The notes under the pieces were generated by a model. That model saw only the letters and a list, made by a program, of their open reading frames with translations, was not told the DNA's origin and did no database searches. Source: Streptomyces sp. NBC_01275 (GTDB lineage: Bacteria > Actinomycetota > Actinomycetes > Streptomycetales > Streptomycetaceae). Taken from it: a stretch of 64,000 bases of DNA. The stretch is taken from the NCBI RefSeq assembly GCF_026340655.1, contig NZ_JAPEOZ010000001.1, forward strand, positions 7,750,001 to 7,814,000, given 5' to 3'. Below are positions 34,385 to 43,050 of this stretch, piece by piece. The number at the start of each line of letters is the position of its first letter. Within the stretch, counting starts at the first letter, position 1. A program made the translations under genes and the position numbers.

Positions 34385-34690
34385 GGCGGGCCGCAGCACT
34401 GGCGGCCGCGGCCTGTCGGGGTCCCGGCGATGCGGCCGGTCGGGGTGCCGGCAGACATGGCCGTGGCGGGCCGCAACACTGGCGGACGCGGGTTGCCGGA
34501 GTGGCGATGGGCGCGGCCTGCCGGAGCACCGGCGGACGCGAGCTGTCGGAGTGCCGACAGACACGGCCGGTCAGGGTGCAGGCGGACACGGCCGGTCAGG
34601 GTGCAGGCAGGACCCGCCGGTCAAAGTGCCGCCGAATCCCGCCGGTCAAAGTGCCGCCGAGCCCCGCCGGTCAGGGCGTCCGCAGGCGCG
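34385..34690. repeat. Degenerate 25-bp tandem repeat array
   Basis: From about 34486 to 34685 eight 25-base units run head to tail, the best preserved being ACACGGCCGGTCAGGGTGCA- (34561, 34586) and -CCCGCCGGTCAAAGTGCCGC (34611, 34636, 34661). Related, less regular units extend back to about 34385, where an 80-base duplication is also seen. There are no spacers, so this is not CRISPR. It fills most of the gene-free stretch between the P450 and the dehydrogenase, whose C-terminus ends just beyond it. Confidence 0.8.
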
Positions 34691-34692
34691 GT

Positions 34693-35733
34693 TCACCCGG
34701 GCCACGCGCCCGCGCCCGCCCCCACTCCCGTCGCCCCCGGGATCTCCGCCAGCGGCACAGCCCTGCGCTCCCGTCGGGACACCTCGCAGGCCTCGGCGAT
34801 GCGCAGGGCCTGGAGGGCCTCGCGTCCGTCGCAGGGGTTGGGCCGCCCGCCCCGGACGACGTCCACGAACGCGATCAGCTCCGCCTCGTACGCGGGACCG
34901 AAGCGCTCCAGGAACCCGGTCCACGGCTTGTCCGCGGCCGGCGGACCGGTGGGCTCGGTGGAGGCGATCGGCGTCCGGTCGTCCAGACCGACGACGATCT
35001 GGTCCAGCTCCCCGGCCAGCTCCATGCGGACGTCGTAGCCCGCGCCGTTCAGCCGGGTCGCGGTGGCCGTGGCCAGGGTTCCGTCGTCCAGGGTGAGGAC
35101 CGCGGCCGCCGTGTCCAGGTCGCCCGCCGCCCGGAACATCGCGGGCCCGGCGTCGGACCCGGCGGCGTACACGTCGGCCACCTCGCGCCCGGTCACCCAG
35201 CGCAGACAGTCGAAGTCGTGGATGAGGGCGTCCCGGTAGATCCCGCCGGACACCGGCAGCCACGCGGCCGGCGGCGGCGACTGGTCGGACGTCAGCGCTC
35301 GTACGGTGTGCAGTCGCCCGAGCCGCCCCGAGCGCACCGCCTCCCGGGCTCCGATGTAGCCCGTGTCGAACCGGCGCTGGAAGCCCATCTGAAGGATCGT
35401 TCCCGCACTCTCGACCTCCGCGATCGCCTGTAAGGTCCCCGCCAGATCCAGGGCGATCGGCTTCTCGCAGAAGACCGGAAGCCCGGAGCGTGCTGCCCGA
35501 CCGATCAGTTCGGCGTGGGCCGAGGTCGCCGTGGTGATCACCACGGCGTCCACGCCCCAGCGGAAGATCTCTTCCACTCCGGGGGCGGCCGTCTCGCCCA
35601 GTCGTAGTGCGAGTTCCTGGGCCCGCGTGTGGTCCGCGTCCGTCAGGATCAGGGATCCGACCTCGCGGTGACGGCTGAGTGTGTTCGCATGAATGGTGCC
35701 TATGCGGCCCGTCCCGATGACCCCGATGCGCAT
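34693..35733 (-). CDS. Gfo/Idh/MocA dehydrogenase, inositol 2-dehydrogenase-like
   Basis: NAD(P)-dependent oxidoreductase of 346 residues, closest in feel to IolG-type inositol dehydrogenases. The Rossmann loop GVIGTGRIGTIHA starts at residue 3, the CEKPIALD motif contains the catalytic Lys, and GGIYRDALIHDFDCLRW provides the second active-site Asp/His pair (D...H). The start MRIGVIG is chosen because upstream codons would run through the promoter. The C-terminus is a Gly/Ala-rich tail close to the repeat array. It is divergent from a GntR regulator, and a TGTCCGGACA palindrome lies between the two. It probably oxidises myo-inositol or a related sugar. Confidence 0.85.
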   Translation of the reverse strand: MRIGVIGTGRIGTIHANTLSRHREVGSLILTDADHTRAQELALRLGETAAPGVEEIFRWGVDAVVITTATSAHAELIGRAARSGLPVFCEKPIALDLAGTLQAIAEVESAGTILQMGFQRRFDTGYIGAREAVRSGRLGRLHTVRALTSDQSPPPAAWLPVSGGIYRDALIHDFDCLRWVTGREVADVYAAGSDAGPAMFRAAGDLDTAAAVLTLDDGTLATATATRLNGAGYDVRMELAGELDQIVVGLDDRTPIASTEPTGPPAADKPWTGFLERFGPAYEAELIAFVDVVRGGRPNPCDGREALQALRIAEACEVSRRERRAVPLAEIPGATGVGAGAGAWPG

Positions 35734-35775
35734 GTCATCAAGGTGCGGTGCTGGCCCGCACCCTGTCAATGCGTA

Positions 35776-35785
35776 TGTCCGGACA
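35776..35785. promoter_or_regulatory. GntR operator candidate between dehydrogenase and regulator
   Basis: TGTCCGGACA is a perfect 10-bp palindrome, flanked as aTGTCCGGACAat, in the divergent gap between the dehydrogenase and GntR genes. Nearly the same sequence (TTGTCCGAACAA) occurs at 36654 in front of the ROK kinase. Confidence 0.55.
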
Positions 35786-35835
35786 ATCTAACTGCATTAC
35801 TTCCCGTCAACAGCGCGCAGAGCTACGCTCGGCCC

Positions 35836-36600
35836 GTGCCGAAACCAGAGATGGACCCGACCGTGCAGCTCGAACTCCGTGTGGACCGAAGCTCTCCGGT
35901 GCCGTTGTACTTCCAGCTGTCGCAGCAGCTGGAGGCCGCGATCGAGCACGGATCCCTCACTCCCGGCAGCCTGCTGGGCAACGAGATCGAGCTCGCCGCC
36001 CGGCTCGGGCTGTCCCGTCCGACCGTGCGCCAGGCCATCCAGTCGCTCGTCGACAAGGGACTGCTGGTGCGCCGCCGGGGCGTCGGCACCCAGGTCGTGC
36101 ACAGCCAGGTCAAGCGTCCGCTGGAGCTCAGCAGCCTCTTCGACGATCTGGAGGCGGCCGGGCAGCGTCCGGCGACGACCGTCGTGGTCAACACCATGGT
36201 CGCGGCGTCCGCCGAGATCGCCGCCGCGCTCGCGGTGGCCGAGGGCAGCGAGGTGCACCGGGTCGAGCGGCTGCGCCTGGCGCACGGCGAGCCGATGGCG
36301 TACCTGTGCAACCACATCCCCACCGCTCTGCTCGACCTGGACACCGCACAGCTGCAGGCCACGGGTCTGTACCGCCTGATGCGGGCCGCCGGCATCACCC
36401 TGCACAGCGCCCGCCAGTCCATCGGCGCCCGCGCCGCCACCGGCGCCGAGGCCGAGCGACTCGCCGAGGCCGAGGGCACCCCCCTCCTCACCATGCAGCG
36501 CACGACCTTCGACGACACCGGCCGTGCGGTGGAGTTCGGCGACCACATCTACCGGCCGACCCGCTACTCCTTCGAGTTCCAGCTGCTCGTACGGTCCTGA
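35836..36600 (+). CDS. GntR-family (HutC/UTRA-type) transcriptional regulator
   Basis: A 254-residue regulator. The N-terminal winged helix (SSPVPLYFQLSQQLEAAIEHGSLTPGSLLGNEIELAARLGLSRPTVRQAIQSLVDKGLLVRRRGVGT, about residues 15-85) is followed by a UTRA ligand domain (about residues 100-250) that usually binds a sugar phosphate or other small effector. Start choice: GTG 35836 lies 6 bases after TACGCT, suggesting a leaderless message; ATG 35851 is an alternative. It is divergent from the inositol-dehydrogenase-like gene and is followed by the ROK kinase. Matching palindromes in front of both suggest it controls all three. Confidence 0.88.
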   Translation: MPKPEMDPTVQLELRVDRSSPVPLYFQLSQQLEAAIEHGSLTPGSLLGNEIELAARLGLSRPTVRQAIQSLVDKGLLVRRRGVGTQVVHSQVKRPLELSSLFDDLEAAGQRPATTVVVNTMVAASAEIAAALAVAEGSEVHRVERLRLAHGEPMAYLCNHIPTALLDLDTAQLQATGLYRLMRAAGITLHSARQSIGARAATGAEAERLAEAEGTPLLTMQRTTFDDTGRAVEFGDHIYRPTRYSFEFQLLVRS

Positions 36601-36653
36601 GCGCGTACGGTCCTGAGCGCGGCGCGTCCACCCAGAGGCCGACAACGGTCGTA

Positions 36654-36665
36654 TTGTCCGAACAA
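36654..36665. promoter_or_regulatory. Second GntR operator candidate, upstream of ROK kinase
   Basis: TTGTCCGAACAA, palindromic except for the central base pair, lies about 130 bases before the ROK kinase start. It shares the TGTCCGRACA core with the site at 35776, so both probably bind the same GntR dimer. Confidence 0.5.
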
Positions 36666-36793
36666 GGCGACTTGATGCCGTGGACGCGCCCCACCCTGCC
36701 CCACCGCGACGCGCCCGCGCGCGGCACGTCTCACGCACCCCCTGACCTCCCCCGCTCGGCACGCACCGTGGGCGTGCGGCAGAATCGGCCACG

Positions 36794-37942
36794 ATGAGCA
36801 CCTACGGCAACTTCACCGCCCCCATCGGCTCCCGCCGCGCGCCAGCGCTCCGCACGGTAGGCACGAGGGAGCGCCGCTCGCACCTCACCGCACCCCGCGT
36901 GCCCACGGTCGGCATCGACATCGGCGGCACCAAAGTGATGGCGGGCGTCGTCGACGCCGACGGCAACATCCTGGAGAAACTCCGCACGGAGACCCCGGAC
37001 AAGTCCAAGAGCCCGAAGGTCGTCGAGGACACCATCGTCGAGCTGGTCCTGGACCTGTCCGACCGGCACGACGTGCACGCGGTGGGCATCGGCGCCGCCG
37101 GCTGGGTCGACGCCGACCGCAACCGCGTCCTGTTCGCGCCCCACCTGTCCTGGCGCAACGAGCCCCTGCGGGACCGCATCTCGAGCCGGCTCTCCGTACC
37201 GGTCCTGGTCGACAACGACGCGAACACGGCGGCCTGGGCGGAGTGGCGCTTCGGCGCCGGCCGCGGCGAGGACCATCTGGTCATGATCACGCTCGGCACC
37301 GGCATCGGCGGCGCGATCCTCGAGGACGGCCAGGTCAAGCGCGGCAAGTACGGCGTCGCGGGCGAGTTCGGCCATATGCAGGTCGTGCCCGGCGGCCACC
37401 GCTGCCCGTGCGGCAACCGCGGCTGCTGGGAGCAGTACAGCTCCGGCAACGCGCTGGTCAGGGAGGCGCGCGAGCTGGCCGCGGCCGACTCCCCGGTGGC
37501 CTACGGCATCATCGAGCACGTCAAGGGCAACATCGGCGACATCACCGGCCCGATGATCACCGAGCTGGCCCGTGACGGCGACGCGATGTGCATCGAGCTG
37601 CTCCAGGACATCGGGCAGTGGCTCGGAGTCGGCATCGCCAACCTGGCCGCCGCCCTCGACCCGTCCTGCTTCGTGATCGGCGGCGGGGTCTCGGCCGCCG
37701 ACGACCTGCTGATCGGCCCCGCGCGGGACGCGTTCAAGCGCCAGCTCACCGGCCGCGGCTACCGTCCCGAGGCCCGGATCGTCCGCGCCCAGCTCGGTCC
37801 CGAGGCCGGCATGGTCGGCGCCGCGGATCTGGCCCGGCTGGTGGCCCGCCGTTTCCGGCGCGCCAAGCGCCGCCGGGTGGAGCGCTACGAGCGCTTCGAA
37901 CGGTTCACGGAGGCGGCCCGCCGCACCCGGGACACGGCATGA
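36794..37942 (+). CDS. ROK-family sugar kinase (glucokinase-like)
   Basis: ATP-dependent hexose kinase of 382 residues. The phosphate loop DIGGTKVMAGVVD is near residue 41, the sugar site is VDNDANTAAWAEW, the GTGIGGAI segment binds ATP, and the ROK zinc motif CPCGNRGCWEQ lies near residue 205. It resembles actinobacterial glucokinase rather than an N-acetylmannosamine kinase, although motif reading alone cannot settle this. There are about 35 extra N-terminal residues before the domain. The gene ends in an Arg-rich tail and is followed within 35 bases by a membrane-protein gene. Its last bases are partly duplicated in that gap. Confidence 0.88.
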   Translation: MSTYGNFTAPIGSRRAPALRTVGTRERRSHLTAPRVPTVGIDIGGTKVMAGVVDADGNILEKLRTETPDKSKSPKVVEDTIVELVLDLSDRHDVHAVGIGAAGWVDADRNRVLFAPHLSWRNEPLRDRISSRLSVPVLVDNDANTAAWAEWRFGAGRGEDHLVMITLGTGIGGAILEDGQVKRGKYGVAGEFGHMQVVPGGHRCPCGNRGCWEQYSSGNALVREARELAAADSPVAYGIIEHVKGNIGDITGPMITELARDGDAMCIELLQDIGQWLGVGIANLAAALDPSCFVIGGGVSAADDLLIGPARDAFKRQLTGRGYRPEARIVRAQLGPEAGMVGAADLARLVARRFRRAKRRRVERYERFERFTEAARRTRDTA

Positions 37943-37976
37943 CCCCCGCACCGCCCCGCACGACCCGGGACACCGC

Positions 37977-38570
37977 ATGACCGCCTCGCTGCCCCGCCAG
38001 GCCGCACCCCCCGACGAGCCGTCCCGCCCGCCGGAGGACCGTCGGCACGTGATCCGCCGCAGGGCGCTCACCCTGCTGATCATCGTGCTGCTCATCGGCG
38101 TTCCGGCCGGCTACCTGGTGATCTCCGCCAACCAGAGCCGCGACAGCGGCAAGGACAAGGAGGCCAAGTACTCGGCGACCGGCCTGACCCAGGGCTGGCC
38201 GTCGAAGGTCCAGCGCCGCCTCTACCAGGTGCCTGTCCCGCACCCGTCCAACCAGGTCGCCTACTACGAGACGAACAACTGGAAGACCAGCCGTCTCTAT
38301 GTGCAGTTCCAGACCACGCACGCGGGCCTGGACCAGTTCCTCGCCGACATCGGCGTCGCCCGGGCCGACCTGAAGAAGGACCACATCGTCATCAGCGCCC
38401 GCGACCAGAGCGTCACCGGCTGGAAGTTCGCCGGCCCCGGCTCCCGCACCGGCGACTACTTCGGCCTCGTCCGCGAGCAGAAGAACCCCAAGCCGACGCT
38501 GGACGTGGTGGTGAACACCGGCAACCCGACGTATCCCATGGTGTACGTCGTCTCGCGCACGGTTCCCTGA
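37977..38570 (+). CDS. Single-pass membrane protein of unknown function
   Basis: A 197-residue protein with one transmembrane helix (about residues 29-50, ALTLLIIVLLIGVPAGYLVISA). A disordered acidic/proline cytoplasmic tail precedes it and an extracytoplasmic domain follows. The latter has conserved-looking phrases (QVAYYETNNWKTSRLYVQFQT, LDVVVNTGNPTYPMVYVVSRTVP) but I do not recognise the family. It lies directly behind the ROK kinase and is probably cotranscribed. The ATG sits inside a short direct duplication: CCCGGGACAC.GCATGACC occurs at the end of the kinase gene and again here. Confidence 0.65.
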   Translation: MTASLPRQAAPPDEPSRPPEDRRHVIRRRALTLLIIVLLIGVPAGYLVISANQSRDSGKDKEAKYSATGLTQGWPSKVQRRLYQVPVPHPSNQVAYYETNNWKTSRLYVQFQTTHAGLDQFLADIGVARADLKKDHIVISARDQSVTGWKFAGPGSRTGDYFGLVREQKNPKPTLDVVVNTGNPTYPMVYVVSRTVP

Positions 38571-38640
38571 CGCGCCGGCGCCGGCCCGGCGTCGTAGAGC
38601 CGCCGGGGGCCGCTCCGGCCGGTCGCCGGGACCGATTGAT

Positions 38641-39953
38641 GCTCCTATTGCTGTCAAGCGGTCTGGACCCATTCGCGGTAGGCGTGGGCGAGGTCGTCGT
38701 CCCGGCTGAGGCCTCGTTCAAGTCTGGAGATGGTGGTGGGCCAGACACCGAAGTGCTGGGCGACGGCGGTGAGGGTGATGTTCTTGGCTTGCCGTAGGGG
38801 TCGCAGGTCGGCGATGCCGGGGACGGTGACGGTGGTGGTGAGACAGCGGAACATCTCCCGGGCGATGGCTCGTTTCAGGAGCCGGATGATCTCCCTCTTC
38901 GTCCGGCCGGCGGCGGTCTGCCGTGCCGCGTATGCGCGGGTTCTGGAGTCGCTGGACATGCGGACGAGGGCGATGCGGTAGAGAGCTGCGTTGGCATCCC
39001 GGTCTCCGCCCCGGGACAGGCGGTGCCGGTTCGTTCTGCCGCTGGAGGCGGGGACCGGGGCGACGCCGCACAGGGCGGCGAAGGATGCCTCGCTGCGCAT
39101 GCGTTCGGGATTGCCTCCGGCGGTGACCAGCAGCTGGGCCGCGGTGTCGGGGCCGACGCCGTAGGCGGCTCGCAGGCCGGGTTGTGCGCGCTGGCCTCGC
39201 TGTCCAGGGCCTGGGTCAGGGCTCCGTGCTCGGCGGTCAGCTCCTTGACGCGTCGGGCGAGGCTCTTCAGCGCGGTGAGGACCGCTGTGTGCACCGCGTC
39301 TCCGGCCGGCCGCAGCCGGGCCAGGGCATCAGTGCGGTCTGTCCCTTTGAGCTGCCCGTATTGGGTGCGGATGGCTTCAGGTGCGGTGAAGAGAAGGTGG
39401 GTGGTCTGGTTCAGGGCGGCGGTGCGGGCCTTGACGGCGGAGCGGGCGGCGTTGTGCAGGGCGCGTGTGCCGGCGACGGTGTCGTCCTTGGGGGCGCTGG
39501 AGGCCCGGCCGGACAGGGCGGCGCGGGCGGCGGCGTAGGCGTCGATGGGGTCGGACTTGCCGATGCGGCGGCGTTCGGCCCGGTCGGGCCGGTTGACCTC
39601 GATGACCGGGTGCCCGTGTGAGCGGGCGGCGCGGGTGAAGCCGGCGCCGTAGGAGGAGGTGCCTTCCACGCCGATCGCTCTCACGTGACCGTGGGCGTTC
39701 AGGAAGGCCAGGGCCGCGGCGTATCCGGCGGCGGCGGTGGCGAACTCGGCGTCCGCGAGGTGGCCGCCGTTGTCGCTGATCACCGCGACGTGGATGGTGT
39801 CGGCATGGGAGTCGACCCCGCCGAACACGTCCTGGTCCGCGGTGTCCTCCACAACCTCTGATGTCATGCTGATGATGCCTTCCCAACCGGAGGTGGGCAC
39901 CGGCCGGGTGGCGCAGACAGGACATTGAAGGGGCTTCTGGACCAAGCTCCTAT
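38641..39953 (-). mobile_element. IS110-family insertion sequence (frameshifted)
   Basis: The sequence GCTCCTAT occurs at 38641-38648 and 39946-39953 as a direct repeat bounding a 1.3-kb unit that contains only an IS110-type transposase. IS110 elements lack terminal inverted repeats and recombine at a short core, so a short shared sequence at both ends is what is expected. The boundaries are inferred. The 80 or so bases upstream of the transposase start are the place to look for the guide (bridge) RNA known from this family. Confidence 0.6.
38654..39867 (-). pseudogene. IS110-family transposase with C-terminal HTH extension, one frameshift
   Basis: A DEDD-type recombinase gene. The RuvC-like half begins GGVDSHADTIHVAV (Asp) and continues with GVEGTSSYGAGFTRAA, VNRPDRAERRRIGKSDPIDAYAAARA. 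The Tnp_20 half contains SFAALCGVAPVPASSG and RGGDRDANAALYRIALVR. Between them, near 39178, one G appears to be missing (AACCCGGCCTGCG for an expected AACCCGGGCCTGCG), shifting the frame. After the transposase domain comes an extra 50-residue segment (RQAKNITLTAVAQHFGVWPTTISRLERG) that looks like an XRE-type helix-turn-helix. This is absent from the second IS110 copy in the window. Confidence 0.8.
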
Positions 39954-40085
39954 CAGGTCATGTTCCGCCCGGCCGGAGCCATGAGAACAGGTCCCGGCGG
40001 CCGGACAGAACAACCGGAAGACAACCCAGCAGGGCGTCAGTCAGACCCCGAGCCACGGCCACCGGGACCTGAGTATCAGCATCAA

Positions 40086-40107
40086 TGTCAGACCCCGCCC
40101 GTAGAGT
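40086..40107 (+). promoter_or_regulatory. RecA-independent DNA-damage promoter (RecA-NDp type)
   Basis: TGTCA-GAC-CCCGCCCG-TAGAGT matches the spacing of the mycobacterial/actinobacterial RecA-NDp consensus tTGTCRgtg-N8-TAnnnT exactly. It is 40 bases upstream of the SNF2 start. Promoters of this class are activated after DNA damage through PafBC rather than LexA. Confidence 0.6.
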
Positions 40108-40146
40108 CGAAGACGATTGATCCGACACGCGGGCGGGAGGTGAACA

Positions 40147-43050
40147 GTGCGGACGAGGGACACGGCCGCTCCGACCGGGTACCCCGGGGCCAGGTACCCG
40201 GGGGCCAGGTATGCGGCCAGGGACACGGCCGGGGACGAGAGCGGGGACTCGGTGGACGCGATCGGCGTGCGCCTCGCCGCGGTCTTCCTGCCCGCGCCGC
40301 TCCCGCGCGAGGGACGCGTCGCCTTCTGGGACCCCGACGAAGGGCCCCTGCCCGTCACCACGGCCGCCGAGCGCCAGGACCTCACCGTCGTACGCCCCCA
40401 TGGAGCCTCCGTCCGCCGCAGGCAGGCCCCCGCCCTGACCCTTCCGGTCGACAAGGCGCTCCCGCTGCTCGTGCGCGCCCGGCGCGACCCCGCCGCACAC
40501 CCGGCCACCGCCTGCTGGGGCGCGGCCGCGCTGCACGCGCTACGGCTCACCGCCCGCGGCCGTCTGCTGCCCGGCCTGACCCCCGCCGGTCACGACGCCT
40601 GGCGGGCGGGCCCCCTGGACCCGGAGGACATCGCGCACCTGCGCGCGATCGCCGCGGCCCTGCCGTACGAGGGGCACGCGGTGCCGTTGTCCGGCCCGGG
40701 CCCGCTCCGGCTGCCGCAGCCCGAAGCGCTGATGCGGTCCTTCCTGGACGCCGTCGCGGACACCCTGCCCCGTACGCCCGCCGCACCGCACGCGTGCGGG
40801 AAGCCCTTCGCGGACCGCCGGCCCCAGCGGCTGCCCGGCGCCCACGACTGGGCCGCGGAGGTCGCGGCCGGCATGGACGCGGGCGTGCGGATCTCGCTCC
40901 GCCTGGACCTGTCCGCGTACGACCTCTTCGACGGCGACGCGGTCGTGCGCAGCGCGGGCGCGGCGATCGTCCAGGTGCACAGCCTCGCCGACCCCACCCT
41001 CGTGACCGACGCGGCGACCCTGTGGGCGGGGGAGGCCGACGCCGCCTTCGGGGCACGTGCGCGCGTGGACGCGGCCCTCGCCGTGCGGCGCGCGGCCCGC
41101 GTCTGGCCGCCGCTCGCCCGGCTCGCCGAGCAGGACGCCCCCGACGTGCTGGCTCTGTCCGAGGACGAGCTGAGCGACCTGCTCGGCGTGGCCGCGACCC
41201 GGCTCGCGGCGGCCGGGGTCGCCGTGCACTGGCCGCGGGACCTGGCCCACGACCTGAGCGCGGCCGCGGTGGTCCGGCCCGCGCCCGGCTCGGCCACCGA
41301 CGGAACCGGGTTCTTCGAGAGCGAGGACCTGCTGCAGTTCCGCTGGCAGCTCGCGCTCGGCGGCGACCCGCTCAGCGAGGCCGAGATGGACACGCTCGCC
41401 GAGGCCCACCGCCCGGTCGTACGGCTGCGGGACCAGTGGGTCCTCGTCGACCCGGCCCTCGTCCGCAAGGCCCGCAAACGCGAACTGGGCCTGCTGGACC
41501 CGGTCGACGCCCTGTCCGTCGCCCTCACCGGCGCCGCCGAGGTGGACGGCGAAAGCGTCGAGGCGGTCCCCGTGGGGGCCCTGGCCGCCCTGCGCGACCG
41601 ACTGACGGCAGGCGTACGGCCGGCCGAGCCGCCGCCCGGTCTGCACGCCACCCTGCGCGACTACCAGCTGCGCGGCCTGGCCTGGCTGGACCTGATGACC
41701 TCCCTCGGCCTCGGCGGCTGCCTCGCCGACGACATGGGCCTGGGCAAGACGGTCACCGTCATCGCCCTGCACCTGAAGCGGGCCCGCACCGAACCGACCC
41801 TGGTGGTCTGCCCGGCCTCCCTCCTGGGCAACTGGCAGCGCGAGATCACCCGCTTCGCGCCCGGCGTCCCCGTCCGCCGCTTCCACGGCGCCGAGCGCAG
41901 CCTGGACGACCTGACCGACGGCTTCGTCCTCACCACGTACGGCACGATGCGCTCGGCCGCCCCGACGCTGGCCCGCCAGCCGTGGGGCATGGTCGTCGCG
42001 GACGAGGCGCAGCACGTGAAGAACCCGTACTCGGCGACGGCGAAGGCCCTGCGCACCATCCAGACCCCCGCACGCGTGGCGCTGACCGGCACCCCCGTCG
42101 AGAACAACCTCTCCGAACTCTGGGCGTTGCTCGACTGGACGACACCCGGACTCCTCGGCCCCCTGAAGTCCTTCCGCGCCCGGCACGCGCGCGCGGTGGA
42201 GAACGGCGAGGACGAGGAGGCCGTGCAGCGCCTCGCCCGCCTGGTGCGGCCCTTCCTGCTGCGCCGCAAGAAGTCCGACCCCGGCATCGTCCCCGAGCTG
42301 CCGCCCAAGACGGAGACGGACCACCCGGTCCCGCTCACCCGCGAACAGGCCGCGCTGTACGAGGCGGTGGTGCGGGAGTCGCTGCTGGCCATCGAGACGT
42401 CCGACGGCATCGCGCGACGCGGCCTGGTGCTGAAGCTGCTGGGCGCGCTCAAGCAGATCTGCGACCACCCCGCGCTGTATCTCAAGGAGGAGACCGGCTC
42501 CGTGGGCGACGCCCTGGCCGCCCGCTCCGGCAAACTCGCCCTCCTGGACGAGCTGTTGGACACCCTGCTCGCAGAGGACGGCTCGGCGCTCGTCTTCACG
42601 CAGTACGTCGGCATGGCCCGTCTGATCACCGCCCACCTCACCGCCCGCGCGGTCCCCGTCGAGCTGCTGCACGGCGGCACTCCGGTGCCCGAGCGCGAGC
42701 GGATGGTGGACCGCTTCCAGGACGGCGCGACCCCGGTCCTCGTCCTCTCCCTGAAGGCCGCCGGCACCGGACTGAACCTCACCCGCGCGGGCCATGTCGT
42801 CCACTTCGACCGCTGGTGGAACCCGGCCGTCGAGGAGCAGGCCACCGACCGCGCCTACCGCATCGGCCAGACCCAGCCCGTGCAGGTCCACCGCCTCATC
42901 ACCGAGGGCACGGTCGAGGACCGCATCGCCGAGATGCTCCAGGCCAAGCGAGCCCTGGCCGACGCGATCCTCGGCTCCGGCGAGTCGGCCCTCACCGAAC
43001 TCACCCACCGCGAACTGACCGACCTGGTCAGACTGCGGAGGGAGACATGA
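40147..43050 (+). CDS. SNF2-family DEAD/DEAH-type helicase/translocase
   Basis: ATP-dependent DNA translocase of 967 residues. The N-terminal half (about residues 60-490) is the bacterial SNF2-associated region. The ATPase core starts around residue 500 with YQLRGLAWLDLM, Walker A DDMGLGKTVT (about 527), the DEAQ box (about 618), and motifs V and VI (GLNLTRAGHVVHFDRWWNPAVEEQATDRAYRIGQ, about 880-910). Bacterial SNF2 proteins remodel protein-DNA complexes. GTG 40147 follows GGGAGGTGA. The N-terminus contains a duplicated PGARYPGARYAARD stretch. The downstream SWIM gene overlaps by four bases, as usual for this pair. The upstream promoter suggests DNA-damage control. Confidence 0.95.
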   Translation: MRTRDTAAPTGYPGARYPGARYAARDTAGDESGDSVDAIGVRLAAVFLPAPLPREGRVAFWDPDEGPLPVTTAAERQDLTVVRPHGASVRRRQAPALTLPVDKALPLLVRARRDPAAHPATACWGAAALHALRLTARGRLLPGLTPAGHDAWRAGPLDPEDIAHLRAIAAALPYEGHAVPLSGPGPLRLPQPEALMRSFLDAVADTLPRTPAAPHACGKPFADRRPQRLPGAHDWAAEVAAGMDAGVRISLRLDLSAYDLFDGDAVVRSAGAAIVQVHSLADPTLVTDAATLWAGEADAAFGARARVDAALAVRRAARVWPPLARLAEQDAPDVLALSEDELSDLLGVAATRLAAAGVAVHWPRDLAHDLSAAAVVRPAPGSATDGTGFFESEDLLQFRWQLALGGDPLSEAEMDTLAEAHRPVVRLRDQWVLVDPALVRKARKRELGLLDPVDALSVALTGAAEVDGESVEAVPVGALAALRDRLTAGVRPAEPPPGLHATLRDYQLRGLAWLDLMTSLGLGGCLADDMGLGKTVTVIALHLKRARTEPTLVVCPASLLGNWQREITRFAPGVPVRRFHGAERSLDDLTDGFVLTTYGTMRSAAPTLARQPWGMVVADEAQHVKNPYSATAKALRTIQTPARVALTGTPVENNLSELWALLDWTTPGLLGPLKSFRARHARAVENGEDEEAVQRLARLVRPFLLRRKKSDPGIVPELPPKTETDHPVPLTREQAALYEAVVRESLLAIETSDGIARRGLVLKLLGALKQICDHPALYLKEETGSVGDALAARSGKLALLDELLDTLLAEDGSALVFTQYVGMARLITAHLTARAVPVELLHGGTPVPERERMVDRFQDGATPVLVLSLKAAGTGLNLTRAGHVVHFDRWWNPAVEEQATDRAYRIGQTQPVQVHRLITEGTVEDRIAEMLQAKRALADAILGSGESALTELTHRELTDLVRLRRET

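Noticed and set aside
34385..34690. CRISPR array
   Set aside because: The 25-bp units are contiguous and degenerate with no unique spacers, and no cas genes are present.
39960..43046. Very long open frame upstream of and in phase with the SWIM gene
   Set aside because: It is the out-of-frame shadow of the SNF2 gene. It is Arg/Pro-rich without any motif, and the SWIM protein has its own ATG at 43047.
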